Of a DNA stretch of 64,000 bases, positions 37,760 to 50,260 are shown piece by piece (position 1 is the stretch's first letter; each line of letters begins with the position of its first letter). The DNA comes from Dasypus novemcinctus. Lineage: Eukaryota > Chordata > Mammalia > Cingulata > Dasypodidae. A program made the translations under genes and the position numbers. The stretch covers positions 28,812,770 through 28,876,769 of the forward strand of contig NC_080682.1 in NCBI RefSeq assembly GCF_030445035.2. Direction: 5' to 3'. A model generated the notes under the pieces. The model ran no database searches. It was not told the DNA's origin and worked only from the letters and a program-made list of their open reading frames with translations.

Positions 37760-38840
37760 GAAACAAAGACTTCCTTCAACAGAATCATCAGTAAGTGAGT
37801 ACAGCTGAGAAAAGAGTGAATGAAATTGAAGGCAATAAGAATTAACCAAAGAGAAAATTAATGAAAATTAAAAAGTGGGAAAAAATTATCCAAGAGCTGT
37901 GGGACAATATCAAACAGTTTAATACACAAGTAGCTAAAGTTCAACAAGAATAGAGAGGGAATGGAGTAGAAGAAATATTTAAAGAGATAATGACCCAGAC
38001 TTTTCCAAAATAAGGAAAGACATCAAATCATATGGCCACAAAAGTCAGCAATCCCCAGTATGCATAAATAAAAAAGCAAATCAACCAACCATAAAACATA
38101 TCTAGATTCAGCAGCATGCTGCTGAAAAACAAAGGTAAGGGGAAGCAGACTTGGCCCAGTGGTTAGGGTGTCCGTCTACCACATGGGAGGTCCGCGGTTC
38201 AAATCCCGGGCCTCCTTGAACTGTGTGGAGCCCTCCCATGTGCTGATGCGTGCATGGGTGCCCCCCGCGTAGGGGAGCCCCATGTGCAAGGAGTGTGCCC
38301 TGTAAGGAGAGCCACCCAGTGTGAAAGAAAGTGCAGCCTGCCCAGGAATGGTGCCACATACACAGAGAGCTGCCTCAGCAAGGTGATGCAACAAAAAGAA
38401 ACAGATTCCTGTGCCACTGACAACAACAGAAGCAGACAAAAGAAAAAGAAGAACATGCAGCAAATGGGCACAGAGAACAGACAACTGGGGTGGGGAAAAG
38501 GGGAGAGAAATAAATAAATCTTTAAAAACAAACAAAGGTAAGTATACAATTATGAAGGTAGCCAGGGGAAAATACATTTCACATACAGAAGAAAAAAACC
38601 TTAATTATAAGAAATATGCTCTCAAAATAAGAGATGCCTGAAGAAATGGAAAAGCACATTTGAAGCACTGAAAGATAAAACTCATTCCACCATTCGAAGC
38701 TCACTGAAATAATTTTCAAACATAAACACAAAATACAGACTTTTTAGGAAAATTAGCAAACATATACACACACATGCAAACAAAGAAGCAATTTTTTGCC
38801 AGCAGACTTGTCCTTTAAATATTATTGAGATAGGTATACT
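37760..38840 (+). mobile_element. L1/HAL1 ORF1-like remnant split by a SINE
   Basis: A lysine/glutamate-rich, L1 ORF1-like region, for example the stretch around GAGAAAAGAGTGAATGAAATTG (37808-37829), leads to CTGAAAAACAAAGGTAA at about 38121. After the SINE it resumes with GGTAGCCAGGGGAAAATACA, the usual ORF1 C-terminal stretch. Very decayed. Only ORF1-like sequence is seen, hence HAL1 or old L1. Confidence 0.6.
38140..38531 (+). repeat. Long tRNA-derived SINE (armadillo DAS type), well preserved
   Basis: Sense copy. The tRNA-like head has an A-box-like TTGGCCCAGTGG (38152-38163) and a perfect B box GGTTCAAATCC (38196-38206), the internal Pol III promoter. The tail is GAAATAAATAAATCTTTAAA. 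The target-site duplication ACAAAGGTAAG is at 38129-38139 and 38532-38542. It is inserted in an L1/HAL1 ORF1 remnant. Confidence 0.94.
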
Positions 38841-39965
38841 ATAACAGAAGGACACTTGGGCTTAAATACAGACATAAATGATACTGAAAATGTACAAATG
38901 AAAAGCAAATAGATCAAATATATTTTAAATATTTAATTCCTTTAAAAATAATTGTCTAAAGCAAAACTAGGTTGATGAATTAGTGGGAATAAACCATTTA
39001 GAATAGTGAAATTTATGACAAAATAACACATTGGAGAAGTAGATTGACTTTCTATTACTTTATTTTTCTAATGTTATAAATTATGTTGGATATTATATTA
39101 GGTAGACTATGATAAATTAAGCTTGCATATAACTACTGAAAAATTAAGAGAAAAAATACAAGCATAAGAAATTAAAATAAGAAAATCACCTATAGTCACA
39201 CACAAATATTTATAGGACAATAAGAAAATATTATAATCAACTTTTAGTCGCCAACTCCTAAAATGAAGAGGAAATGAACATTCCTTAAAATATTCACTTC
39301 AGAATAAATGGGTAACCTGAATAATCCAATTAACTCTTAGAGAAACTGAATTTCTCCTTAAAAACATCCTGAATGAAAAAAATTTGGAAATTGCTTTTCA
39401 AATGTAAAAATCTCACATTTTCCTCAGATTGCAACGTGAACAGAATGCTATATGAAGCCCCTTCAACCATTAAGAAGAGGACATCTATGGAGGTACCAGA
39501 AGAATAACACAGAAGAAACCTGGGACCCAGAATTTCCTCATGGAAAAGAGCCACCCACAAACCCTAGTCAAAGAGTCGGCACTGTTACATTGAAAGATGA
39601 TCTTTCTGAGTCACCATGCTTCTGCAGCCCTTTCTTATACCAGGCAGCCTTAACTAACTAATACAGATTATCTGGTTCTCTATAGCATCATAATACCATC
39701 TGATAAATTGTTATTTCCTTTATGAGTTCTTTCTTTCTGTAAAAAAGACAATGATTAAGTCATGTTTGAGAAGAAACAGCAGCTATCTCCAAAATTAAAC
39801 TGTCTTCTATTAGCAACTTTAGAGAAGTCTACTAGCTACATACTCAAATCAAAAATTCCTATTTTTGTAAATGCTTTTGTAATATAATATAGTAATGGAT
39901 TGGATTGTATTTTTAAATTCTGATAAGAGCAGTATGATTTTATGGAAAAAATTCATATCATAGAG
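38841..39965. other. Unassigned intergenic sequence
   Basis: AT-rich, no recognised gene or repeat. Confidence 0.4.
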
Positions 39966-40092
39966 TAGTATTTAAGGATGTGAGAAGTCAGACTGTTTGG
40001 GTTCTAATTGGAGCTTGTCCTTTAACATGTCGGTTTGCCTTGAACAAGCTATTTAATCTCCATGCCCCAGTTTCATCCTCTGCAAAATTCAG
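39966..40092 (+). repeat. MIR-type SINE fragment
   Basis: GAAGTCAGACTGTTTGGGTT...CCTTGAACAAGCTATTTAATCTC...CCCAGTTTCATCCTCTGCAAAAT follows the order of the mammalian-wide MIR element (B-box region then core). Confidence 0.75.
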
Positions 40093-42806
40093 TCATTCCT
40101 AATACATTTATTGAGGTACTGTTCTGTTTACTAGGGATTCTGCCTCGAACATAATTGGTAAAATTCCTGTACTCAAAGGCATAAGCAAAATATATAGAAT
40201 GTTAGATGAAGTAACAGCTATGAAAAACCAATGCAATAGTAAGAATGGATGGGGCAGGTGCAGTTTCATATAGGGTGTAAGCAGCGGTCTTATGAAGAAG
40301 AGAATGAGAAAAGATCCATGTAGTTAACAGGAGAAGGGAACTTCAGGAAGAAGAGAAAATGGAAAAATTCCAGGCAGCATCAGAACTTATGTGTATGGTG
40401 AAGTGTGAAGAGACCAGTGTGGCCACACCAAATAGAGCATGACAGACAGAATCACAATGGATGAGTTTATAAAAGGAAGAATTAGGGTATGCTCATATTG
40501 AATCTGAAGGCTTTTTCAAAATTCTGACTTTTACTTGTCATGTGATCAGCAATAATTTATAAAGACTGTGATGGAAGTTTTGGACAAAGGTAGTAGCAGA
40601 GGATGTGTTAAGAAATAGGCACATGTCAAATATATTCTGCACAAAGAATCAATATGATATGCTCATGGATTCAATGTGAGGTTTGTGACACAGAAAAAAT
40701 GCCAGGATGAGGTTTAAGTCTTTGATTGAACAAGTAGCAGAATACCTTTTCATTACTGAGATTAAATTTCAGATAATGTAAGCCACTGAGAATTGTGAAG
40801 ATAAACTATATTGATTTTATAACTAAAGACATTTGAATATTGTCTGACATTCAGTAGGGGCAGAAGAAAATAGTCTATTTTATACAAATATTATTATAGC
40901 ATCAATTATTTGCAAACAAAATCTGTTGTTCATATTTTGTCAAGCTCTATTCCAGTCTAATTTTCTTTATCATTATTTAAGTAGTTCAAATTTTACAATA
41001 CATAGAATTTTACCATATCACCGTGAACAAAAGAGCTTTTCCTTAAAAATATTTCAGACCACATTTTGTATAAAATATGAAATGCAGTGATACAAAAAGG
41101 AAAATTAAGAGACAATGTAAATTGTCTAGTTTTTCACATTGCCTGAAGTTTACATTTATTTAATGACATCATAAATGCTTTGCAGAATATATTATAAGAG
41201 AATAGGGTACTCTGAAGTTAATTAAAACACAGCATTTCCTGAACTTATTATTGTCTGAAAAATTAAAAACCTGTTGGCCATTATTGCCAGCAAAATCCAA
41301 GAGCATCCTATGCATAAATCATAGTAATGAACATTAATGAAAGCAATGCAATTACAGTTCATTAAAAAAAAAAAAACAGAAAATGTATGCAACTTATAAT
41401 CATAAGAAAAGACATGATGCATGTACAAGATGAGAGATTAATTTTAAAAAGTACATTATTAAAAAATAAATGCTTATCAAAGACATCTCTAAATACATAC
41501 AAAACAAAGAGAGGAATTGCAAAAATATAGATTATGGACAACAAAGAAATAAGAGTGAAAATAATATATGTGACAAGTTAAAATATTCATATATATATTC
41601 ATAAATAATATATATGATAAGTTAAAATATTCATATAAATGCAGAATATAGAAGAAAACAATGCACATATCAATATTTGAATAAATTAATTAACAGTGAT
41701 GAACTAATAAAAAGTTATTAACTGTTTATTCCTAAAACAGAGATTTAAATTAATTTTACTCTTTCAAAATCATTTAAGAAAGTGAACAAATATAATTTTA
41801 CAAAGTATATCCAAATATAAGTTAATGGAAAACAAGTCATTTAAATGCAGAAAATATATCTAATAACCATTACTGATGTTTGAATGAAAATAATCAAGTG
41901 CAAGACAATGAAGAAAATATATTTTCTTAAATATACATTAAATAGTAGAGAATATTCAAACTGCTATTCCAGATTATGTAGAGAAATGTTTAAAAGGAAA
42001 TTTTAGCCACCAAATTGATTAAAATTTATGGGATATCAACAAATTGGGATTTATTATCAATTCTTAGCTTTACAAATTTTCTCTATTGAAATTTTCAAAA
42101 CTAATAAGCCAGGAGATTAACTCAATAATTTATTTTTTTAAAGAACATAAACCTGTGGAAATCAGGAAAATGAAATGATTATCTTAATCATACCAAAATT
42201 AAGCAAAGAAATAGTATTGCTGAAGCTTCTGACATATCTCAGAATAGGAGGATTTACACATAGTTAGCAGCTACCCACAAAAGAGATATTACTGCAAGAA
42301 AATATTTAATCTCATGAATTATAAAACTTGAGGTCTTAAAGCATTAAAAGATGAGATGCTTAATTTAACACATTTAGCAAAGAAATATCCATTTTCCAAG
42401 TTTAAAAGACAAGGGATTACAAAGGTTATAATGAGTGGAAACTGAAAGCTGGAAAATAGGAATAGAAATTGATAAACGCTTTCTATATATCTATGTATTA
42501 TATACTGTAATATATACATCCACATACATAAGATTAGTCTAGAAGACCTTGAAGAAAACTATTAAGAATGATACAATTTAAAATATAACATCAAATATAT
42601 ATGTAGGCATACATATATATTTTACATAATATTTGCTCTAAAAAGCACATATGTTTAAACCACAGGTTTAGTACATATTTATTGGATCCCATTTACAACT
42701 TGGATTTCTGAAAACATATCCTTGAAAATGTTCCAGATCATAGGTGGTCTACTATGGGATGGCTCAACAGGAATGCCAACTATATTTTGAAAGATGATAC
42801 TTATCA
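40093..42806. other. Unassigned intergenic sequence, some old repeat character
   Basis: 40250-40760 has the look of an ancient mammalian interspersed repeat (AAGTGTGAAGAGACCAGTGTGG...), but I cannot name it securely. A direct repeat of about 34 bp occurs at 41560-41594 and 41604-41637 (GACAAGTTAAAATATTCATA against GATAAGTTAAAATATTCATA). No gene seen. Confidence 0.4.
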
Positions 42807-43733
42807 TTAAAATTGCCTGGAGCCCTCTCTCTTGTACATGAGTCTAATGAGAGCATTTTTCACTTCTTTGTTCCTAAGAATATAAATGAGTGGATTCAGC
42901 ATGGGGATCACCATAGTATAAAAGACAGAGGCCACTTGATCCTTTCCCATGGCATAGGAATTTTTTGGTTTTAAATAAGTAAAAATTGTAGTGGCATAAA
43001 ATATAGTGACTCCCAGAAGGTGAGAGGCACAAGTAGAGAAGGCTTTGCGCTTTCCTGAAGTGGATTGAATTTTCAGGATGTAGACAGATGGAGCCATAAG
43101 ACACAGAGATTGTGATAAGAGACACCACTACATTTAAACTAGAGAGAATGAATATCATGATTTCAGTGTCATGAGTGTCAGTGCAAGACAGTGCTAAAAT
43201 TGGGAATATGTCACAGAAAAAAAATGATAGATTATATTGGATTTGCAGAAATGCAAAGTGCTCTTGATTCAGTAAAACCAATCACATAGGACCCAGTAAT
43301 GAGGGCTCTGCAGACTTTCATGGACGTAACAATTGGGTAGTTGAGAGGATTGCAGATAGCTACATAGCGGTCATACGCCATTGAAGAGAGAGAGAGAAAA
43401 AAAAATCAGTGGCAGCCAAGAAGGAAATAAAAAAGACATCTGGGTAAAGCAGCCCATGAATGGAATATATTTGTTGGATGTGAGTAAGTTCTCTAAGGTT
43501 TTAGGGGTGATGACCGTTGAGTAACTGAGGTCAAGAAATGACAGGTAATTGAGGAAAAAATACATGGGGGTGTGAAGATGGAGATCCAGGAGAATTATTA
43601 GCCTCATCCCTGCATTCCTGAACACTGTAATCAGGTATATCAGAAGAAATAACATAAAGCAGACCCTTCGGATCTCCTCTGTCAGTCCCACAAGGATGAA
43701 GTCAAACACATTTGTGTTATTCCTACTTTCCAT
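42807..43733 (-). pseudogene. OR8H: Olfactory receptor pseudogene, OR8H-type
   Basis: Odorant receptor (class A GPCR) broken by several frameshifts. From Met at 43733 the frame reads [27 protein letters not shown]-type TM2 as [19 protein letters not shown], and [12 protein letters not shown]. It then fails near 43390 in a CTCTCTCTCTTTTTTTTT-complement run. [10 protein letters not shown] occurs in another frame (about 43385-43356). [16 protein letters not shown] is in a third frame near 43215, after an 8-9 base run. The last part (43097 to 42807) reads [17 protein letters not shown] and [19 protein letters not shown] to a normal stop. OR8H assignment is from remembered human OR8H motifs (RNNTNV.DFIL, STSGK.KAFSTC). 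In TM1 the usual GN is RN. At least three frame breaks make it a pseudogene. Confidence 0.9.
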
Positions 43734-44870
43734 GATAGCATTCAAATGTAACCTGTTCATAAATCAAATGTGATATTTCACATGAATGACTTCAAAACAG
43801 TTTTTGTTTATAAGGATGATCTACATTTGTTAGAAAAATAATTTTTGATACTAAAAATTAATAATAAGTGATATGTGCAAAATGTGACTAAAGTATGTTT
43901 CCCTGCCAAATACAAATTAGGTATAAATCATCATTCTGATATTATATAATAAAGATTCATAGTTAGAATGAACTTGACACTTTATTAGCACATATGTCCA
44001 GATGAAAATATAATACTGTAAGTACTAATTTTTACACATTCTTTATGTGAGAAAATGGCATAGAAAATAACTTATCCAGAATCACAGTCATTAAGTTTTG
44101 TTGGATCTGTGATTCTACCAAGATTATTTTAGTCCAAGGATCTGTGTCATGACAATATATTACTACTTAAAATTAATTTCAGGGAAACAGATAAAAGTAC
44201 TAGATATATAACAAACAATCAAAGAGAGATTCATTCATCATTTCCTGTTCTTTTGCATCTAGTATTATTTAATACAAATTAAAGATAAAAAATTAAAGCC
44301 TTTGGCTACTTTATTTGGTTTTATTAATATTATAGATGATTCATTACTAATAATTTTCAAAATATATGTTGTTTAACAGATTTAATCAAATATCCTCCAA
44401 AAATATATTTTCAATATATATACATATATATAGAATACTCTGAGTCCATCAGTTTTAAGTTTCCATAACTAAAATTCCTAGCATTACTTACTTAGGTAAG
44501 GACTATATGATATTTTTATGTATATACACATTCTCCTAATAATATCCTCTTTTTTTTTTTTTTTCAATAAACTAAGACACTCTAATTTTGAGTTTAATAC
44601 TTGCCATGAGCCAAACCTGGTGAAAAACTTCCTACAGCACTACCTGTTTAGAAATTTGTTAATCTCAAGTTTGTCTAACATATAAAATATTTAAACCATT
44701 TAAGGAAACTGAAATTACCATGATATAATATTTGCTTCCATTAAGGTAACTTTGGCTTAATTTTCTAGGCATGTATTTCTGATTTGCATTTTTGTTTGTT
44801 TGTTTGTTTTTAATAAATAAAGCAACCTAAAGTTTTTGGTCAATTTCTGGTTAAAAAGTAGAAGTTCACC
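43734..44870. other. Unassigned intergenic sequence
   Basis: AT-rich with an 18-base T-run near 44550 and a (TTTG)n array near 44793-44807. No gene recognised. Confidence 0.4.
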
Positions 44871-44876
44871 TGGAAA

Positions 44877-45155
44877 TCATATCTCACAAGTATACCAGGG
44901 AGCTACTGTGACCACAAGCAGAGGAGAATATCCTTTATCTTTCACTCTGATAATGCCATGACATATTTTATATTGAGGATTACTGATAATGCAACATTTG
45001 GTCATCTCATGGACCAATTTCTGTGGAAGATTGCTTGGCATGACTCCAAGGATAAAAAGTTTAAGGACTAATGCATCTGGGGTTAGGTTTGTTACAGTTG
45101 GCTTCCTCTTAGTAGCCACATAATGTTGAGAAGCATATTTTGGTATTCCTTCATG
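44877..45155 (-). pseudogene. Protein-like open stretch, unrecognised (possible retrocopy fragment)
   Basis: About 90 codons open on the minus strand. They continue upstream of the first Met (45119) to about 45155 and end in TGA at 44877-44879. Composition is balanced and unlike the AT-rich noise around it: TNLTPDALVLKLFILGVM, LPQKLVHEMTKCCIIS and YKICHGIIRVKDKGYSPLL. No family recognised. It could be part of a processed pseudogene or a lone coding exon. There is no clear poly(A) tail or duplication. Confidence 0.35.
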
Positions 45156-46570
45156 ATGCTCTAATTTATGACTAGGTTAAAGGAAGTTATTTCTAGAAAA
45201 ATAATTAAAATGTGTCTGAAAGTCCAGATCATTAGCCACTAGAGATGGAACAGAACATTTTTCAAGTTGAAACATTTTTATATTTAAATGTGTATATCTG
45301 AGTAAATATTGTTTATTACATAAAAATTAAAGCACAAAAAATTAGGAGAAGAAAAGAAAATTGTTCATAAATACTCAGCTTCAGATGTATTTTCTTCCAA
45401 TTATTTTCCTTTGTGAATATAAAGCTTATATAGGTATACTTACGTGTTCTGTTCACATATTTTTTCACACTGTATTTTCGGTAATATCCTGCTTTACTAT
45501 TAAATATTTATAATACACCTAAACCTATGTAATTTCAAACTTAAAATCCACAATTTCATGTATTTTTCATTGGTTGGTGCAACACAAATAGCTTCTTTCT
45601 AGGAGATGACTATTTCATAATATTGCATAGATTAATTGAAACTTTTGAAGCATCACAAGAAAAACATGGTGGAGTTCCTCTAGTCAGGTTTGTCAGGATC
45701 ACCTAATTCATCTACACACTACATGCATTGTTGTATTCAGTCACAACAATGTTTGTGTAATTTGTTTATTGTTTTAGTTCAATGGCTTTTATTAAATTAA
45801 AAGAAACATGAGAAAAGAAGGCAAAAATCCATCCTGAGAGAGTAAATATTTTATAATTAATGCGAAGACTAAAACTTCACCCCTTCTATGTATAACTAGG
45901 TAAAATGAATTCCTGTGAATCTTTCACTAACTAAAGATCAGAAAACCAATTTGCATGTAGTTCTAGAAACCACTCATTCCAGAAAAACTTACACTGCAGA
46001 ATTTAAGGAAAGAATATGATGGTATGGAAAAGGATTTTTTAAATATATTATATTAAATATTATATATTAAAATATTATATATATTATATATTTGAAATAT
46101 TATATATTTCATGAAGAGAAAAAGCACAATTCTTCTCTTCATGTAAAATTCAGTAATACAGAAAAAAGCTTATTTAGAGATTAAAAAGCCATGCTAATTT
46201 ATTCATAACTTGTGACCTTGCAGTTTAAGCTAAATGAGACAATTACGGAGAATTTTTTAGATCAATGTCATTTCAATAAGATTTACTGCCTACTTGTAAA
46301 TCAACATGAAGAAGTTTTTCTTATCAGGATTAAGATTAGTTTTTTAAGTCATTAAATGTATTTTAAAATAATATAAGTTGAAGAAAGAATAATTAACAAT
46401 ACTAATTTTATGACTAACATTTTTGCTTAATTATTATTGGTGGCATTCCAATATACCATCTCTAACAGTAAAATTATTTTGTTGCTAGATTAGATGTAGG
46501 AAACAAAAGAAAGATGGTTTGTCTTCCATTTCAACAAAAGTAGAACTTTATCCTTGACAACTATTCAATG
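45156..46570. other. Unassigned AT-rich spacer with a TA-rich hairpin tract
   Basis: No gene seen. 46031-46110 is built of TATTAAATATTATATA-type units that are self-complementary. Confidence 0.45.
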
Positions 46571-46576
46571 CCATTT

Positions 46577-47012
46577 TCTGGGAAGCAGATTTGGCCCAAC
46601 AGATAGGGCATCTGCCTACCACATGGGAGGTCCAAGTTTCAAATCCAGGGCCTCCTGACCCATGTGATGAGCTGGCCCATGCACAGTGCTGATGCACAAA
46701 AGGTGTGCTGTGCCACAAAGGGGTGTCCCTTGCATAGGGGACCATCCCACACACAAATAATGCACCCCATAAGGAGAGCCACCTAGTGTGTAAAAAGTAC
46801 AGCCTGTCCAGGAATGGTGCCACATACAAGGAGAGCTGATACAGCAATGCAGCAAGATGATGCAACAAAATGAGACACAGATTCTGGGTGCAACTGAAAG
46901 GAATACAAGCAGATACAAGAAGAATACACAGCAAATGGATACAGAGAGCAGACAACTGAGGGTGGGGTGGGGAAGGGGAGAGAAATAAATAAATAAATAA
47001 ATCTTTAAAAAA
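46577..47012 (+). repeat. Long tRNA-derived SINE (armadillo DAS type), diverged
   Basis: GGGAAGCAGATTTGGCCCAA head, CTACCACATGGGAGGTCC, a degraded B box (AGTTTCAAATCC) and the tail AGAGAAATAAATAAATAAAT then CTTTAAAAAAA. Same family as 38140 but older. Confidence 0.92.
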
Positions 47013-47282
47013 AATTCTATTCCTCCTTTTAAATCTTTCAATTTCTTTTGTTTTGAAGCTCTGTTAAGGATTTTATAATTTCCTGAAAAATTTGCCCTGT
47101 TTTAAATTATACTGTCCTCTATATCTCTGGAATAACAGAGATCTGCTTTTTCTATTATGACTTTGCACAGTAGTATTTAAATGCTTATATTTAGAAATTT
47201 ATGTTTTTACTCACTTATTTCTTATAAACATCACATATTTGTGTCCTAATATTAGTAGAGTGATTTACTATGCCTTTTTGTT

Positions 47283-47362
47283 TTTGTTGTCTGTACTGGT
47301 GATTAAATTCAGGATCTTGTACATGGGAAGCCATCACTCAGCCACTGAGCTACATTTGCTCC
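47283..47362 (-). repeat. Short tRNA-derived SINE, antisense
   Basis: T-rich start, then CTGTACTGGTGATTAAATTC and GGGAAGCCATCACTCAGCCA; complement of the short SINE type at 7033. Confidence 0.7.
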
Positions 47363-47385
47363 CCAACATGAATTGTTTTTATTTC

Positions 47386-47470
47386 TTTTTAGAAGGTACT
47401 GGATATCAAACCCAGAATCTCATTCATGGAAAGCAAGTACTCAATCATTTGAGTTACATCCACTCCATAT
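47386..47470 (-). repeat. Short tRNA-derived SINE, antisense
   Basis: T-run, AGAAGGTACTGGATATCAAAC and AAAGCAAGTACTCAATCATT; a second diverged copy of the same family about 25 bp from the first. Confidence 0.65.
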
Positions 47471-47691
47471 TATGCCTTTGAATTGATGTGTTCAGTCCAC
47501 TTATTCTCAAAATGATTACTTTTGTGCTATTTTCAATTTTTGTCATAATTTTGAAACTCTGATTCTTCTGTCTTGGGTCTTTTTACTTAATAAAATATTT
47601 AATATTAAATTTTATTCATTCTACTGGGTTATTTTACCCATACCTCATTCCTTTATATTGTTAATGATTTCTCTAAAGAATACAATTATCC

Positions 47692-48236
47692 TGTCAGAGG
47701 TTTGCAATAATTAACAAGCTTTAGCTCAGTTCTGCCTGATATGCATTGGGGAAAGCAAATCCCCTTCATCATAAGCCTATGTGTTGAAGGGCAGGGCACT
47801 TACATATAGGTTGAACAAAGAAACCATGTAGAGATGGGGCTAAAGGGAGATGGAAACCTTCATTACCTGCATATCAAAGGCAGATAAAACAAACAAACAA
47901 AAACCTTTACTCCTTGCAGATCAAAGGAACATCCACTCCTCTGGCATTCCAAGAAAACCTAACTCCCTAACCCACTACCCTCTAGCCATACAAGGGAAAA
48001 TTTTCATCTCTAGGGCTTCCTATTGACCCCTCCACCTCACTTGGACCTTCAACCCCCTCCCACCAACTATCATTTCCCCACCTAGGAAAGTTCTGTATAA
48101 ATTCAAATCCCACCCTCCCCCTTCCAGGAGTGGGCTGAAGTCTCTTTTTAGACCCCCTCTATTGGGAAAGCTTCCCAATAAACTTTCTGCCTGCAATCAG
48201 TCTCCATGTCCCAGGGAGTGCTGTTTTTCTCCAACA
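47692..48236 (+). repeat. Solo LTR, class I ERV type, with 5-bp target duplication
   Basis: 545-bp LTR from TGTCAGAGG to CTCCAACA. TATA-like TCTGTATAAATTC near 48092-48104 and polyadenylation signal AATAAA at 48177-48182 give U3-R-U5 order. TATCC flanks both ends exactly (47687-47691 and 48237-48241). A pyrimidine-rich U3 (about 47930-48075) is typical of gammaretroviral-type LTRs. Confidence 0.88.
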
Positions 48237-48269
48237 TATCCTTAAAATATTTTAGTGCACTTAATATTA

Positions 48270-49797
48270 TGATTGCTTCTGTGGAAACAAGATGGCAGCA
48301 TAAGTTACTGTAAGTTTCTGTTTGAAAAACTAGAAAAAACTGGTAGAGCCATCTTCCTCAAAACCTCAGAAACCATTAAAGGATTGCAGTAACCATGTGA
48401 TTACTGATGCAAGAAAATGAATCTTAAAGCTGGTAGCACAAACTGGTCTCTTCCCCAACTCCCTTCCTGTGCTTTCATTGAAGGTCCTTGACTCTGCTTT
48501 GGAAGGAGCATAGAAACCCTATAAATACACTGGTGCACAAGTATGTCAGTACCAGTCTATCCTGTGGCAGTCTTAAATCCTGACCCAGGACCACCAACAC
48601 AGTCTCGCTGTCCCCGAACTTACCCTACAAGATAAAACAGTTTATTAAACCATGTAGGAAACAGATAATTTGATTTGGCCTGGGGCAGAGGATTCCAGAC
48701 TTTAAAACTTATAATAGAGCACTTAGAAAGGGAGAAGTATGTTTCATTTGGATAGAAGAAGCATGCCAGTTCCATCCAGTAAACAGGGAAATTTCTAAAG
48801 CCAGATCATAGTCCCAAGAGGAGATACAAGCTGAGAAAGGAAGGAGAGAAACCCAACTTTAGCCTCAGGCTGATCTTGATAAGAGAACTAAACGCTTAAG
48901 GATAACACTAGCCAATACTGAGTCACCTTTTAAATTGAGGAAAAATAGTTTTTTTTTTTTCCTTTTGTTTTTGGTTTGTTTCCTTAGCCCTGATATTCAA
49001 GATTATTAAACATGATGGACACAAATTTGAAAAGCAAAAAGCTCAGAGATTAAATCCCTTATTTAAAATATTAAAATATATAGTGTGCAACAAAGATTCA
49101 CAAGGCAATGACAAAATAAATTATGACCCATCCAAAGGAACAAGATAAAACTTCAATTCATCAAAGACTAGGTGTTGGATATATGTAAGTAAGAATTAGT
49201 AAATCTGAAGACAAGGCAATTGAAATGATCCAGGCTGAAGATTTAAAACAAGACAAAACAAAACAAAGATTTAAAAGAGAGAGAGAAAAGAGCCTAAGAG
49301 ACAGTGGGGCACCTTCATAATAGGAATCTCACAACAAGAAACAGAGAAAGAGGCAGGCTGTTTATTCAAATAAATAGAGGCTGAAAACTTATCAAGTTTT
49401 GCAGATGACATGAAAACATATTCACAAAGCTCAATGAACATCAGACAGGATAAATTTGAAAAGAAATGTGCCACATTTAATGTAGTCAAACTGGAGAACA
49501 CAAGGACGAGTTCCAAAAGCCACAAGGGAAAAAGTAACATGTTATATACAAAACAGTTAATGGTGAGAAAAGTGCCAATTTCTCATCAGAAACCATAAGG
49601 AAAGAAGGAAGTAGGGTGGAATTTGTGAGTGCTGAAAGAAAACTTCATCCAATAATTTTATTTCAATAAGACTGTTTGAAATATGAGGGAGAAATTAAGA
49701 CATTCCCATATAAAAGAAAGTTGAGGTAGATTGTTACTCTAGACCTCTACAAGTAATGCTACAGGGAGTTCTCTGGAAGGAAAGGACACTAGTGAGG
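48270..49797 (+). mobile_element. Old L1/HAL1, 5' part (ORF1 region), interrupted on the right
   Basis: Starts with an AACAAGATGGCAGC leader (48288-48301) typical of L1 5' ends. It runs through a decayed ORF1-like region to AGGGAGAAATTAAGACATTC and GGAAAGGACACTAG (49779-49792), a stretch usual at the ORF1 end of old L1/HAL1. The provirus begins directly after. Confidence 0.65.
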
Positions 49798-50242
49798 TGA
49801 CCCGACCGGTGGGACAGTCGAACCAGGACCTGAAAGAGGGAGTGGGAATTGGAGGGACAAGAGACAAGAAGAATGGAGACAAGACAGGATTCTGATCAAG
49901 TCTCGTTTATTGAGGGTGGAGCATCAGACTTTACACTGAGGGTAGAATATGTGGCAGAGTGTGATTGGTGTGCAAGGCAAGTTTCCATAAAAGGTGATGA
50001 AAAGTTGCTAGGCTGCTTGTCATAGGTTGTACATTTTCATGCCGATTGTGGCCCTGGAGCAGTACTGTGCAGGCGCGATGCTTTTTGCCTGGGAGATTAT
50101 TGTGGAAGAAGAACAGGGAAGAGGAACAAGAGAGGGACCGTCGCCATGTTGACAGGCATGGTCTCTCCGTTAATAAGGTGGGTGGTTTGCCTTGCACACG
50201 CTCACTGAGATCCCCTGTGGTCCATTATCACGGCTTCCCACA
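49798..50242 (-). repeat. 3' LTR of the betaretroviral provirus
   Basis: 445 bp, TGTGGGAAG...GGGTCA on the minus strand. The polyadenylation signal AATAAA is the complement of 49906-49911. The TATA position reads TGTAAAG (complement of 49932-49938, CTTTACA), a decayed version of the intact box in the 5' LTR. Confidence 0.93.
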
Positions 50243-50260
50243 GGTCCCCCTTTTCTCTTA
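50243..50260 (-). other. Polypurine tract of the provirus
   Basis: On the minus strand TAAGAGAAAAGGGGGACC lies directly before the 3' LTR; this is the plus-strand DNA primer site for reverse transcription. Confidence 0.88.

Noticed and set aside
38152-38206. tRNA-like sequence with A and B boxes
   Set aside because: It is the head of a SINE, with a long body, A-rich tail and target duplication, not a functional tRNA gene.
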